Assembly (NCBI RefSeq): GCF_000185385.1
Contig: NZ_GL622296.1
Coordinates: 1,567,354-1,619,683 of the forward strand
Direction of reading: 5' to 3'
DNA: 52,330 nucleotides
Source of the DNA: Lachnoanaerobaculum saburreum DSM 3986
GTDB taxonomy: Bacteria > Bacillota > Clostridia > Lachnospirales > Lachnospiraceae
A model generated the notes under the pieces. That model was not told the DNA's origin. It saw only the letters and a list, made by a program, of their open reading frames with translations, and did not search any database. Within the stretch, counting starts at the first letter, position 1, and each line of letters opens with the position of its first letter. Made by a program: the position numbers and the translations under genes. Below are positions 20,167 through 29,361 of this stretch, piece by piece.

Positions 20167-21546
20167 ATGAAACTTTGGGGTGGAAGATTTACAAAAAAGA
20201 CAAATAAACTTGTTGAAAATTTCAACGAGTCACTTTCATTTGATCACAGATTTTATAAGCAGGATATCAGAGGCAGTATTGCTCATGTAACTATGCTTGC
20301 AAAACAGAATATATTAAGTGCTGATGAAAGAGACAGAATTATTGAGGAGCTTAAGTCAATAGAAGAAGATATAGAAAAAGGAAATTTAAGGTTTGATGAC
20401 GGCAGTGAGGATATACATTCATTTGTAGAGGCACATTTGATAGAGAGAATAGGTGATACCGGAAAGAAGCTTCACACAGGAAGAAGCAGAAATGACCAGG
20501 TTGCACTTGATATGAAGCTATATATCAGAGATGAGATTGATACTTTTAAGGAGTTATTGTATGAGCTGTTATCTGAAGTACTTCATATAATGGAAGATAA
20601 CAGGTCTACATATATGCCCGGATTTACACATTTGCAAAAAGCACAGCCGACCACATTGGCACATCACTTCGGTGCATATTTTGAAATGTTTCTTAGAGAT
20701 TATGACAGATTAGTCTCTACAAGAAAGAGGATGAATCTTTCACCGCTTGGCAGCGGTGCTTTTGCAGGAACCACATATGAGCTTGACAGAGATTATGTTG
20801 CCGATTTGCTTGATTTTGATACCGCTACAAGAAACAGTATGGATTCTGTAAGTGACAGAGATTATCTGTTAGAATTGCTGTCCGATCTCTCTATAATATC
20901 AATGCATCTAAGCCGCCTCAGTGAGGAGATTATCATATGGAACACTGATGAGTACAGGTTTGTAGAGATGGATGATACATATTCTACAGGCTCATCTATA
21001 ATGCCGCAGAAAAAAAACCCTGATATTGCAGAACTTATCAGAGGTAAAACCGGCAGAGTTTACGGAAGTCTTATATCACTGCTTACCGCTATGAAAGGAT
21101 TGCCGCTTGCTTATAATAAGGATATGCAGGAAGATAAAGAGATGTCTTTTGATGCTATAGATACTGTAAAGAGCCTTATAAAGCTGATGAGTGGAATGTT
21201 ATCAAGTATGAAATTTAATCACAGCAGAATGGAAGCAAGTGCAAAGGGAGGCTTTACCAATGCCACTGATGCAGCTGATTACCTTGTTAAGAAAAATGTA
21301 GCATTCAGAGATGCACATGAAATAGTTGGCAGGCTTGTATTGTATGGTATAGAGCATAATAAGGCACTTGATGATTTTACTTTGGAAGAGTTCAAAAATA
21401 TTTCGGAGGTTTTTGATAAGGATATTTATGAGGCGATTTCTTTAAAGACCTGTGTAGAAAAGAGAAATACTAAGGGTGCTCCGGGATTGGAAGCTATAAA
21501 TAAAGAAATCGAAGCTTCAAAAAGAATTTTGGAGAGCCTAAAGTAA
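20167..21546 (+). CDS. argH: argininosuccinate lyase
   Basis: ArgH cleaves argininosuccinate to arginine and fumarate, the last step of arginine synthesis. The 459-residue length is normal. The N-terminal MKLWGGRFTKKTNKLVE and HTGRSRNDQVALDMKL (near 101-116) are diagnostic, and the fumarase/aspartase-superfamily signature GSSIMPQKKNPD begins near residue 275, containing the catalytic serine. The C-terminal TDAADYLVKK is also conserved. No argG is adjacent, so the gene is separated from the rest of the pathway. The stop overlaps the next start by one base (TAATG), which implies coupling. Confidence 0.97.
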   Translation: MKLWGGRFTKKTNKLVENFNESLSFDHRFYKQDIRGSIAHVTMLAKQNILSADERDRIIEELKSIEEDIEKGNLRFDDGSEDIHSFVEAHLIERIGDTGKKLHTGRSRNDQVALDMKLYIRDEIDTFKELLYELLSEVLHIMEDNRSTYMPGFTHLQKAQPTTLAHHFGAYFEMFLRDYDRLVSTRKRMNLSPLGSGAFAGTTYELDRDYVADLLDFDTATRNSMDSVSDRDYLLELLSDLSIISMHLSRLSEEIIIWNTDEYRFVEMDDTYSTGSSIMPQKKNPDIAELIRGKTGRVYGSLISLLTAMKGLPLAYNKDMQEDKEMSFDAIDTVKSLIKLMSGMLSSMKFNHSRMEASAKGGFTNATDAADYLVKKNVAFRDAHEIVGRLVLYGIEHNKALDDFTLEEFKNISEVFDKDIYEAISLKTCVEKRNTKGAPGLEAINKEIEASKRILESLK

Positions 21547-21881
21547 TGAAGCTGAAAAGAAATGATATTATTTTGATTATTGTTGTGCTTATAATAGGTA
21601 TTGCAGCCGGGCTGTATTTTTTCTTAAATAAAAAGACAAGCGGCAAGGCGGTATTAAAGTACGGCAATAATCTAAGTATGGATATTGATTTATCAAAAGA
21701 CAGGGAAATAGATTTAGAAAGTAACGGTATTAAAATACATTTAAATATAAAGGACGGTGCGATTGCCTTTATCCACAGTGAATGTCCCGACCATATCTGT
21801 GAACAGTTCGGCTATATAAAAAATGTCGGAGATTCCGCAGTTTGTCTGCCGGCCAGGGCATCAGTTACTATAGTAAAATAG
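21546..21881 (+). CDS. NusG domain II-containing membrane-anchored protein
   Basis: The 111-residue product has one N-terminal transmembrane helix (about 8-27) and an extracytoplasmic NusG-II-type beta domain ending in ECPDHICEQFGYIKN and SAVCLPARASVTI. The two cysteines in CPDHIC and the third in VCLPAR are the hallmark of this Firmicute family. It is not the transcription factor NusG. Its function is not established; in other genomes it often lies near redox or isoprenoid genes. The ATG overlaps the argH stop. Confidence 0.82.
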   Translation: MKLKRNDIILIIVVLIIGIAAGLYFFLNKKTSGKAVLKYGNNLSMDIDLSKDREIDLESNGIKIHLNIKDGAIAFIHSECPDHICEQFGYIKNVGDSAVCLPARASVTIVK

Positions 21882-21890
21882 GAGAAAAAA

Positions 21891-23081
21891 ATGATTTCAA
21901 AAAAAATGCTTGATCTTGGCACAAAAAGGTCGGTTATAAGAGATATATTTGAGTATGGGAACAAATTGGCAAAGGAGATTGGAGCGGAAAATGTAATTGA
22001 TTTCAGCCTTGGCAATCCAAGTACTCCGGCTCCGAGAGAAGTGGCAAATACCATAAAGTATATGGTGGAGGGACTTTCACCAAAGGATTATAACAGTTAT
22101 ACTTCATCAGCCGGTGATACTGATACAAGGCTTGCAGTTGCTAAAAATTTGAATAAGCGCTTTTTTACCGACTATACAGACAAAAATATTTTTATGACCT
22201 GTGGTGCCTCCGCCTCACTTAATATTATATTTAAAGCGATTATAGAGCCTAATGATGAGATAATAGTAAATATTCCGTATTTCCCTGAATATAAGGTATT
22301 TATAGAGGGGCAGGGAGGTAAGCCGGTATTTGCAAAATGCAGTGAAAATCTTTGTCTTGATATCTCTGAAATTGAGAATAAAATAAATGAAAATACAAAG
22401 GCAATACTTATAAATTCTCCAAATAATCCGTCAGGTGTAATCTATCCTAAGGAAAACTTATCGGCACTTACAGAACTTCTGGAGAGAAAACAAAATGAGT
22501 ACTCTCATCCTATATTTCTTATAAGTGACGAGCCGTACAGAGAACTTGTATTTACAGATGAAAAGCCTGAGTTTTTGCCGAATCTATATAATAATACCTT
22601 GGTGGCATATTCATGGTCAAAATCTCTTTCACTTCCGGGTGAGAGAATAGGATATATTCTGGTACCGAATAAGGTGAAAAATCATGAAGATGTCTTTGCG
22701 GCTGTAGGCGGTGCCGCCAGAGTCCTTGGATATGTATGCGCACCTTCTATGTTTCAGTATGTAGTAAAAAGCTGTGTGGATGTAGAACCGAATATAGGTG
22801 TATATAGAACCAACAGAAATATTTTATTTAAAGAATTACTGAAGATGAGATATACGGTAGCAAATCCTGACGGAGCTTTTTATATGTTTATCAAATCCCC
22901 AAATAATGACGGTGTAGATTTTTGTGAGAGAGCAAAAAAATATAATATGCTGCTGGTACCGGGGGAGGGCTTCGGTATGAAGGAGTATGTCAGGCTGTCA
23001 TTCTGTGTTGAAACGGAAAAAATAGAAAAATCTATAGATATATTTAAAAAACTTATATCGGAGTATGATGGAGAAAAATAG
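21891..23081 (+). CDS. pyridoxal-phosphate aminotransferase, class I/II
   Basis: The 396-residue protein is a fold-type I aminotransferase. It shows the glycine-rich FSLGNPSTPAP near the substrate site, INSPNNPSGVIYP with the conserved Asn/Pro, SDEPYRELVF with the cofactor Asp, and SWSKSLSLPGERIGY with the Schiff-base lysine near residue 243 and downstream Arg. The C-terminal RLSF carries the carboxylate-binding arginine. The amino donor cannot be assigned; the sequence type is common in Lachnospiraceae as an aspartate- or aromatic-aminotransferase-like enzyme. It follows the NusG-II gene after 9 bases. Confidence 0.88.
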   Translation: MISKKMLDLGTKRSVIRDIFEYGNKLAKEIGAENVIDFSLGNPSTPAPREVANTIKYMVEGLSPKDYNSYTSSAGDTDTRLAVAKNLNKRFFTDYTDKNIFMTCGASASLNIIFKAIIEPNDEIIVNIPYFPEYKVFIEGQGGKPVFAKCSENLCLDISEIENKINENTKAILINSPNNPSGVIYPKENLSALTELLERKQNEYSHPIFLISDEPYRELVFTDEKPEFLPNLYNNTLVAYSWSKSLSLPGERIGYILVPNKVKNHEDVFAAVGGAARVLGYVCAPSMFQYVVKSCVDVEPNIGVYRTNRNILFKELLKMRYTVANPDGAFYMFIKSPNNDGVDFCERAKKYNMLLVPGEGFGMKEYVRLSFCVETEKIEKSIDIFKKLISEYDGEK

Positions 23082-23275
23082 AGAACATGTGCTGTTATAG
23101 AAAACGGCTCATGGGCACCAAATTCAGGCAATCTTATGAAGGCTGAACTTGAAAACTTAAAGCATATGGATATTTTAGATGATGAGGTGAGTGTAACTTC
23201 TTCATACAGAGAGAACAATGAAAGCGATATGGATGCATTGGTAGATGCTTTAGTGGCTTCAATTAATAAAAAATA
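23082..23275 (+). pseudogene. C-terminal remnant of an FprA/A-type flavoprotein
   Basis: Directly after the aminotransferase stop an open frame with no start codon encodes CAVIENGSWAPNSGNLMK and continues to a TAA at 23273-23275. The segment IENGSWAP is characteristic of the end of the flavodoxin domain in A-type flavoproteins (rubredoxin-oxygen or NO reductases). The metallo-beta-lactamase part and most of the flavodoxin domain are missing, so a deletion has removed about 85% of the gene and joined its tail to the aminotransferase. Confidence 0.7.
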
Positions 23276-23283
23276 ATATTGTA

Positions 23284-23319
23284 TTAAAAACAGGTCGAAG
23301 GGTGAACCTCCGGCCTGTT
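23284..23319 (-). terminator. terminator of the sensor-kinase operon (minus strand)
   Basis: AACAGG (23289-23294) pairs with CCTGTT (23314-23319), extended inward with one mismatch. Read on the minus strand the stem is followed by TTTTT, so it serves mainly the kinase gene ending at 23321. Confidence 0.75.
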
Positions 23320-23320
23320 A

Positions 23321-25034
23321 TTATGAGCTCTTTTCTCTAAGTTTTATAATGACCTTTGTTCCCATACCGGGTGCGGACTTTATGCTTATGCCATAATTAT
23401 CGCCGCAAAGAAGTTTGATTCTGTGGTCAACATTTTTAATCCCTATGCCGCCCAGATAAATTTTATTATCGGAAGGACTGTCTTCTTTTAGCTTTTCGGT
23501 ATCAAAACCCTTACCATTATCAGATACGATTATAATAATATCATTATCAAAGCTTTCAAAAGAGATATTTATCTTGCCCCCACCATTTGGGCGAAGTCCG
23601 TGATATATTGCATTTTCAACTATGGGCTGAATAATAAGTTTGGGGATAAAAGCATCCTTTAAATTATCAATAGAATCTATTTCATATACAAGCATATCCT
23701 CATATCTGATTTTTTTGTATTTCAAGATAATTTTTTACATGCTCGATTTCATCCTTAATGCTGACAAAATCAAGATCGGTACTTAAGGAAAATCTTAAAA
23801 GCTTACCAAGGGCGGAAGTAACTTTAATTACCGCTTCATTTTCATTTAGTTCCGAAAGCCAGAGTATTGTATCCAGAGTATTATATAAAAAATGAGGATT
23901 TATTTGACTTTGTAACATTTTAAGTTCAAAAACTCTTCTTGCCTTTTCCTCTTTTGTTATATTCTCTGTAAGAGCTTTTATTCTGTCAATAAGTCTGTTG
24001 TATTCATTTTCAAGCTCCGACACTTCAGTTATATTCGTGGATATTTTTATATGAGTCCATTTTTTATCCATATCTATCATGGCAATCTTAAGGCGTGTAA
24101 TAGGTTCACTTAGTATTTTAGAGGCTATTATACCTATAAATAAACTTAGTATTATAAGGATACAGGACAAAATAAGAATATTTTTAGTCAGATTTTTTTG
24201 GAGGATTTTTAAATTATCCGAAGATGCAACTCCAAAAAGTTTCCAGGATGAATTATTTATTATACCCTCATAAACCACCTTACCGTCTGTTATATCGCCG
24301 TCCATAAGAGATTTAAGCTCTTCACTTTTTTTAGTATCATTAAATATATCTTCATTAGGATGATAGATAATATCGCCTGTTTCAGACATTATATATACAT
24401 AACCACTTTTTCCGAGATCAAGATTTTTGATATAATCTTCTATAAAATTATAGGAAATATCAATAAGTACTACCCCAAGATGTTCATTATTCTGCCCTGT
24501 AATTTCTCTGTATACTGAGATTGTCCATGCTCCTTTATCCGATGCAAATGCACTGTGTCCTGTTTTTGAAAGCATAGGCATGCGATTTGATGCAAGGGCT
24601 TTTTTATACCATTCTTCATCCATCATATCTTCTGAAAGCGTAATACTCATATCACTGTCACCGGTAATTGCAAAGCCGTTTTTAGAAATAACCGCCACGG
24701 CACTTATATTTTCATCAACTTCTTTTGCAAGGTGTATAAGTGATGAAATGGACTCCAAAGCTTCGGGAGAAGATTTAGCAAGAGCGGATTTTATATCCTT
24801 ATGTTCTGCAATAATATTGCTGAAATCTCTAAGTTTTTTAAGGTAAGAGGATATATACTCACCTGTTTGATTTACCATGGTTCTTGTACGCACTACATCA
24901 TTTTTAATCAGCATATCTGATGTAAAATGATATATACTGCCTGAGAGCAGAAGTATTATAGACAGAGAAAACAATAAAAATGTAAGGGAAATCCTTACAT
25001 GAAGCTTTGAAAAAAAATTTAATTCAGTTTTCAT
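23321..25034 (-). pseudogene. YesM-type sensor histidine kinase, split by a frameshift in an A7 run
   Basis: Two overlapping frames together make one kinase of about 570 residues. The first part (start 25034, stop near 23700) has a transmembrane helix, an extracytoplasmic Cache sensor domain, a second helix (about 280-302), a HAMP segment and the His-kinase domain with the phospho-acceptor in QINPHFLYNTLDTILW. It ends at HVKNYLEIQKNQI. Removing one A from the seven-A run (complement of 23710-23716) restores YLEIQKIRYEDM, the usual family sequence, and the HATPase domain with IVENAIYHGL, NGKGFD and GGIGIKNVDHR. The defect may be a true mutation, a slippery tract or a sequencing error. The start overlaps the response regulator's end by 11 bases. 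Confidence 0.82.
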
Positions 25035-25791
25035 TTAATTTTATCCCCTGTTTAAACTGCTTTGGAGTAATGCCGAAAGTTTTTTTGAATTTGTTTGTAA
25101 AATAATTCACATCATCATATCCTATTTTTTCCGCTATCTCATAATTTTTCATGTCGGTGGAGAGACAAAGTATTTTTGCCTGCTCCATCCTTTTAATACC
25201 TACATATTCCTGAAAAGGTATACCATAAATCTGCTTTATTATGCCGCTTAGATAGCTGCTGTTAAACCCAAGTTCTTCAGCCATAAGTCCTAGTGAAAGC
25301 TTAGAGTCAAAAATATTTTTTTTCATATATTCCTTTACAGCTTTAAAGCTTGAATTGTCATAGGATATATTCTCATATTCTGAATGAAGCTCCATAAGCT
25401 TATCCTTAACTATATTTGTTTTTATCTTATCTATTATTCGCCTGAGAACAAGTTCTATATCTGTTTTGTTTACAGGCTTTAAAAGGTAATCATCCACTCC
25501 TATTCTGATTGCGGTTTGCATATATTCAAAATAGTCATAACCTGTAATCATAATAATTGCGATTTTTTTGTTTTTTTCTTTAAGTATTTTGGCAAGAGTA
25601 AGCCCGTCGGTATTTGGCATATTTATATCAAGCATTATAATATCAATATGCTCTTTATCTACTGTCTCCAGGCATTTATCAGCATTACCGGCTTCAAATA
25701 TCTCATCTATACCTATTTCAGACAATATGGCGAGGGTTTTAATCCCTCGCCTGATTATCGGTTCGTCATCAACTATAAGCAGCTTATACAT
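25024..25791 (-). CDS. YesN-type response regulator with AraC DNA-binding domain
   Basis: The start is set at the second of two adjacent ATG codons (25791), which lies 5 bases from GGAG. The 255-residue product has a receiver domain with the acidic pair DD at 8-9, phospho-acceptor Asp55 in IIMLDINMPNTDG and the conserved Lys in DDYLLKPVNK near 104. A C-terminal AraC-type double helix-turn-helix follows (about 155-252), ending with YDDVNYFTNKFKKTFGITP. It pairs with the downstream sensor kinase and lies 22 bases after msrAB on the same strand. Such pairs usually control sugar or surface functions. Confidence 0.92.
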   Translation of the reverse strand: MYKLLIVDDEPIIRRGIKTLAILSEIGIDEIFEAGNADKCLETVDKEHIDIIMLDINMPNTDGLTLAKILKEKNKKIAIIMITGYDYFEYMQTAIRIGVDDYLLKPVNKTDIELVLRRIIDKIKTNIVKDKLMELHSEYENISYDNSSFKAVKEYMKKNIFDSKLSLGLMAEELGFNSSYLSGIIKQIYGIPFQEYVGIKRMEQAKILCLSTDMKNYEIAEKIGYDDVNYFTNKFKKTFGITPKQFKQGIKLNEN

Positions 25792-25813
25792 CATCTCTCC
25801 ATAATTTGCAATA

Positions 25814-26950
25814 TTATTCAACTAAGTACTTTAAATAGCCATAACCTCTTTCATCCATCTGTGAGTATGGAATAAATTCAAGAGAAGCGCTGTTGATACA
25901 GTATCTTTTTCCACCCTGATCCTTTGGACCGTCATCAAAAACATGTCCTAAATGTGCGTCTCCGCTTCTGCTTCTTACCTCGGTTCTTGTCATATTAAAG
26001 CTGTTGTCTTCATTATATTTTACCACATCTTTATCAATAGGTTTAGAGAAACTCGGCCAGCCACATCCTGACTCAAATTTATCTGTGGATGAAAAAAGCG
26101 GCTCCTTTGTTGTGATATCTACATATATACCTTTTTCAAAATTATTCCAGTATTCATTTGAAAATGCTCTTTCGGTATTGTTTTGAATAGCAACGCTATA
26201 CTGAATACTGTTAAGTGATTTTTTAAGTTCTTCATCGGAAGGTCTCGGATATTTTGATGGATCAATCAAAGGCTTGTCCTCAGAATGTATTTTTTCATTT
26301 TCAGACAAAGGCTTATCCGCAAGTGAGAGGTCTATATGACAATAGCCTGTAGGATTTTTTGTAAGATAATCCTGATGATATTCCTCAGCATCATAAAATT
26401 GCTTTAGGGTTTGAACCTCTATTGCAATGGGTTTATCATACTTTGTCTGCTCATTTTCCAAAACCTTATCTATTATTTTCTTATCATCATTATCAGTATA
26501 ATATATTCCGCTTCGATATTGTGAACCCGTATCATTGCCCTGTTTATTTATACTGACAGGATCAACCACTCTAAGATAATATGCCAATATATCTTCAAGA
26601 CTGATTATTTCGGGATTATATACTACCTTTACAGTTTCGGCATGCCCGCTGTTATGAAGATCTTTATAGCCGGGATTTTCAGTTTTCCCATTGGCATAAC
26701 CGCTTACAGCATCTTCAATACCGTTTATCTTTTGCATATAGGCTTCAAGCCCCCAAAAACATCCACCTGCAAGATAGATTTCTTTGTATTGAGCAGATTG
26801 CTTTATATTTTCCATCTTTTTGTTTGCTTCAATATTATTTGTTGATTTTGCTTCACTTACCTCCTTGCGGCTTTTAAAAACATTTACCGACAGGAAAACT
26901 ATCATAATAAAAAATACAGGTAGTATAAAAAGTAATTTATCTTTGTTCAT
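25814..26950 (-). CDS. msrAB: membrane-anchored MsrA-MsrB methionine sulfoxide reductase
   Basis: The 378-residue protein reduces both epimers of methionine sulfoxide in oxidised proteins. An N-terminal helix (about 6-23) followed by a polar linker suggests anchoring outside the cell. The MsrA domain (about 57-215) has the catalytic cysteine in [11 protein letters not shown] (Cys64) and [11 protein letters not shown]. The MsrB domain (about 235-370) has [12 protein letters not shown] and the catalytic cysteine in [11 protein letters not shown] (Cys351). The zinc-binding CxxC pairs of many MsrB domains are absent. The ribosome binding site is AAGGAA. It is the first gene of the minus-strand unit with the two-component pair. 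Confidence 0.93.
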   Translation of the reverse strand: MNKDKLLFILPVFFIMIVFLSVNVFKSRKEVSEAKSTNNIEANKKMENIKQSAQYKEIYLAGGCFWGLEAYMQKINGIEDAVSGYANGKTENPGYKDLHNSGHAETVKVVYNPEIISLEDILAYYLRVVDPVSINKQGNDTGSQYRSGIYYTDNDDKKIIDKVLENEQTKYDKPIAIEVQTLKQFYDAEEYHQDYLTKNPTGYCHIDLSLADKPLSENEKIHSEDKPLIDPSKYPRPSDEELKKSLNSIQYSVAIQNNTERAFSNEYWNNFEKGIYVDITTKEPLFSSTDKFESGCGWPSFSKPIDKDVVKYNEDNSFNMTRTEVRSRSGDAHLGHVFDDGPKDQGGKRYCINSASLEFIPYSQMDERGYGYLKYLVE

Positions 26951-27113
26951 ATATTCCTTTCTTATATTTATATTATTTTATCCGATATTAATTTGTTTCG
27001 GATTTATATTTTATATGATAAAATAAAATCATTATATATGTAATAGAATTTTATTTAGAAAAACATGAATATTATTATGTATAGCCGAAATTTATAAAAG
27101 GTAAAGGTTTTTT

Positions 27114-27731
27114 ATGAAAGAGAATTATTTTGATACCCTTGCAAAGGGATGGAATACTCCACAAAGAAAGAATACAAGTGAAAATATAAAAGAAATTATT
27201 TTAAATAAATTTGATAATAAACCTCATTCACAGATAAAAGCACTGGAAATAGGGGCGGGAGACGGTATACTTGCAATACTGCTTTCAGAGCATTTCAGTA
27301 AAATAGATTGTATAGACAGTTCAAGCGGCATGAGAGAGGAATTCTTAAAAAACAAAGAAAAATTTATGACTGAAAATATTTTTATCTATGATGAGAGTTT
27401 TTTATCGGATAATGTTCACAGATATGATCTTATATATAGCCAAAAGGCGTTCCATCATATCGTGGATATTGAGGCTGAACTTAGAAGTTTAAAAGAAGTA
27501 ATTGATAGGGATGGAGTATTTTATCTTATAGATTTATGTACTGTACCAAGAGAATTTCATAATGATTTTCCGTATTTTGACGGTCATGACGGCTTTTCAA
27601 AGGATGAGATTTATACATACTTTGAAAATACAGGTTGGGAAGTGACAGACTATGAAATAATTATGCAGGGTAAAAGAAACGGTATATATTTCAGTATGTT
27701 TATGGCAGTAGGAAAAGTGAAGCAACAGTAA
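27114..27731 (+). CDS. class I SAM-dependent methyltransferase
   Basis: The 205-residue protein has the Rossmann-type motif I ALEIGAGDGILAILL near 49-63, an acidic motif II residue in KIDCIDSSSGMREE, and a post-I segment YDLIYSQKAFHHI near 106-118. The motif order fits small cytoplasmic methyltransferases of the UbiE/Coq5-like group. The substrate is not evident. It is followed after 36 bases by an AlkD-like gene, and then by an alkyltransferase-like gene. Confidence 0.82.
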   Translation: MKENYFDTLAKGWNTPQRKNTSENIKEIILNKFDNKPHSQIKALEIGAGDGILAILLSEHFSKIDCIDSSSGMREEFLKNKEKFMTENIFIYDESFLSDNVHRYDLIYSQKAFHHIVDIEAELRSLKEVIDRDGVFYLIDLCTVPREFHNDFPYFDGHDGFSKDEIYTYFENTGWEVTDYEIIMQGKRNGIYFSMFMAVGKVKQQ

Positions 27732-27767
27732 ATATTATCTTATGTATAAATTAAAACAGGAGATATT

Positions 27768-28457
27768 ATGATTTTGGATGAGATAAGAGATGAATTATTT
27801 AAAATGCAGGATATAGGGTATAGAGATTTTAACAGTAAGCTTATTCCTACAGTAAAAAAGGAAGATATGATAGGAGTGAGAACTCCGGAGCTTAGAAAGT
27901 ATGCAAAGAAACTTTTAAAAGAGGAAGGTGTGGAGGATTTTTTACATTCACTTCCACATAAATATTTTGATGAAAATCAGCTTCATGCATTTATAATTTC
28001 AGAGATAAAGGAATTTAAGTTATGTATTGACGAGTTGATAAATTTTTTGCCTTATTTGGATAACTGGGCAACCTGTGATCAGCTTTCACCAAAGATATTA
28101 AAAAAATATCACAATGATTTGCTTCCACATATATATGAATGGTTAAAGTCGGATAAAACCTATACTGTAAGATTTGGTATAGGTATGCTTATGGAACATT
28201 TTTTGGATGAAGATTTTAAAAGCGAATATCCTAAAATGGTGGCAGCTGTAAGGTCGGAGGAATATTATATAAATATGATGACGGCATGGTATTTTGCAAC
28301 TGCACTTGCAAAGCAGTATGAAAGTATACTGCCGTTTATTGAGGGTAATAAGTTGGATACTTGGACGCATAATAAGTCTATTCAAAAAGCGATAGAAAGC
28401 AATCGTATCAGTGCGGAGCAAAAGAATTACCTTAAAGGACTGAAGATAAAAAAATAA
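27768..28457 (+). CDS. DNA alkylation repair protein (AlkD-like HEAT repeats)
   Basis: The 229-residue protein belongs to the AlkC/AlkD superfamily of HEAT-repeat DNA glycosylases that remove N3- and N7-alkylated purines. Conserved segments include MIGVRTPELRKYAKKLLKEE near 34-53, LDNWATCDQLSPK near 96-108 with the Trp/Asp pair of the active cleft, and VRFGIGMLMEHFLDED near 134-149, MMTAWYFATALAK near 168-180, and WTHNKSIQKAIES near 197-209. Length is normal. With the MmcQ-MGMT gene downstream it forms an alkylation-damage pair. Confidence 0.88.
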   Translation: MILDEIRDELFKMQDIGYRDFNSKLIPTVKKEDMIGVRTPELRKYAKKLLKEEGVEDFLHSLPHKYFDENQLHAFIISEIKEFKLCIDELINFLPYLDNWATCDQLSPKILKKYHNDLLPHIYEWLKSDKTYTVRFGIGMLMEHFLDEDFKSEYPKMVAAVRSEEYYINMMTAWYFATALAKQYESILPFIEGNKLDTWTHNKSIQKAIESNRISAEQKNYLKGLKIKK

Positions 28458-28598
28458 TGCAGTGCATTTTTCTTAAAAGTTTACAGTTCATGCAATTAGA
28501 AAATACCTGTTAAAAAGAGAAATTTACCAAGGCATAAATGTTTTAATGTTAGAATTAGAAACTGTTACTTTATATTGGTAATATAAGAGAGGATTATT

Positions 28599-29219
28599 AT
28601 GAAAACGAAGGAAGAGGCATGTAATTTCGGCTTATCATTTGAAAATACATATTTGGATACTCCGTTTAGAAGAGCCGAGTGGCAGCTTGTCAGGATAAAA
28701 GACAGCAAGAAAACATTTCTTTGTGTATATGAGAAGGAAGGTTTTATAAATTTAAATGTAAAAGTAAGCCCTGAGTGGAGGGATTTTTGGAGAAGCACTT
28801 ATGCTTCCGTAATGCCGGGATACCATCAAAATAAGGAACATTGGAATACCATTATACTTGACGGTACTGTAAAAGAAGATGATATTAAAAGAATGATTGC
28901 GGAAAGCTATGACCTTGTAACAGATTCTCCGACTAAAAGAATCTATGAGGCGGTAAAAAGGATACCGAAAGGTCATGTTGCAACTTATGCAAAGGTTGCA
29001 GAAATGGCAGGCAATAAAAAGATGTCAAGGGCTGTGGGGAACGCACTTCATAAAAATCCGGATCCTGATAATATCCCATGTTTTAGGGTGGTAAATTCAA
29101 AAGGTGAGTTGGCTCCCGAGTTTGCCTTTGGAGGAATGGGAGAACAAAGAAAGCTGCTTGAGGCAGAGGGGATTGAGGTGAAAGATAACAGAGTTGATTT
29201 ATCAAAGTATGGAATATAG
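28599..29219 (+). CDS. MmcQ/YjbR domain fused to MGMT-type alkyltransferase domain
   Basis: Residues 1-105 form an MmcQ/YjbR-like domain (LSFENTYLDTPFRRAEWQL, INLNVKVSPEW). Residues 115-205 form the winged-helix domain of O6-alkylguanine alkyltransferases (PKGHVATYAKVAEMAG, then SRAVGNALHKNP with the arginine-finger region). The acceptor cysteine is present as Cys161 in IPCFRVV. The canonical motif is PCHRV; here the histidine of the Cys-His-Glu relay is phenylalanine, so full methyl-transfer activity is uncertain and a damage-recognition role like that of ATL proteins is possible. The stop is followed by a ribosome binding site and ATG that open only 11 codons. Confidence 0.85.
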   Translation: MKTKEEACNFGLSFENTYLDTPFRRAEWQLVRIKDSKKTFLCVYEKEGFINLNVKVSPEWRDFWRSTYASVMPGYHQNKEHWNTIILDGTVKEDDIKRMIAESYDLVTDSPTKRIYEAVKRIPKGHVATYAKVAEMAGNKKMSRAVGNALHKNPDPDNIPCFRVVNSKGELAPEFAFGGMGEQRKLLEAEGIEVKDNRVDLSKYGI

Positions 29220-29220
29220 A

Positions 29221-29243
29221 GGGGGAGAATGAAACTATTTACA
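29221..29243 (+). pseudogene. 5' tip of the membrane protein gene interrupted by the mobile element
   Basis: GGGGGAGA followed by ATG at 29229 is a strong translation start, yet the frame (MKLFTGCCIL) ends after ten codons. Joined at ACA (29241-29243) to ACA at 41546-41548 the frame becomes MKLFTNIDRADL and continues into the membrane protein whose beginning is missing at 41546. This is an inference from the two flanks. Confidence 0.5.
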
Positions 29244-29361
29244 GGATGTTGTATTCTATAAGAGAAGTTATTCCAATATAGAATAACCTCAAATATAAAA
29301 TACAAATTATCAAGCCTACCTACGATTGTTAAAACAAAATACACAGATTAAAATATTAGGA

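Noticed and set aside
29200-29300. tRNA gene as attachment site of the element
   Set aside because: No tRNA-like cloverleaf or 3' end repeat at either flank; the recombinase is of the serine type, and the split membrane gene explains the site better.
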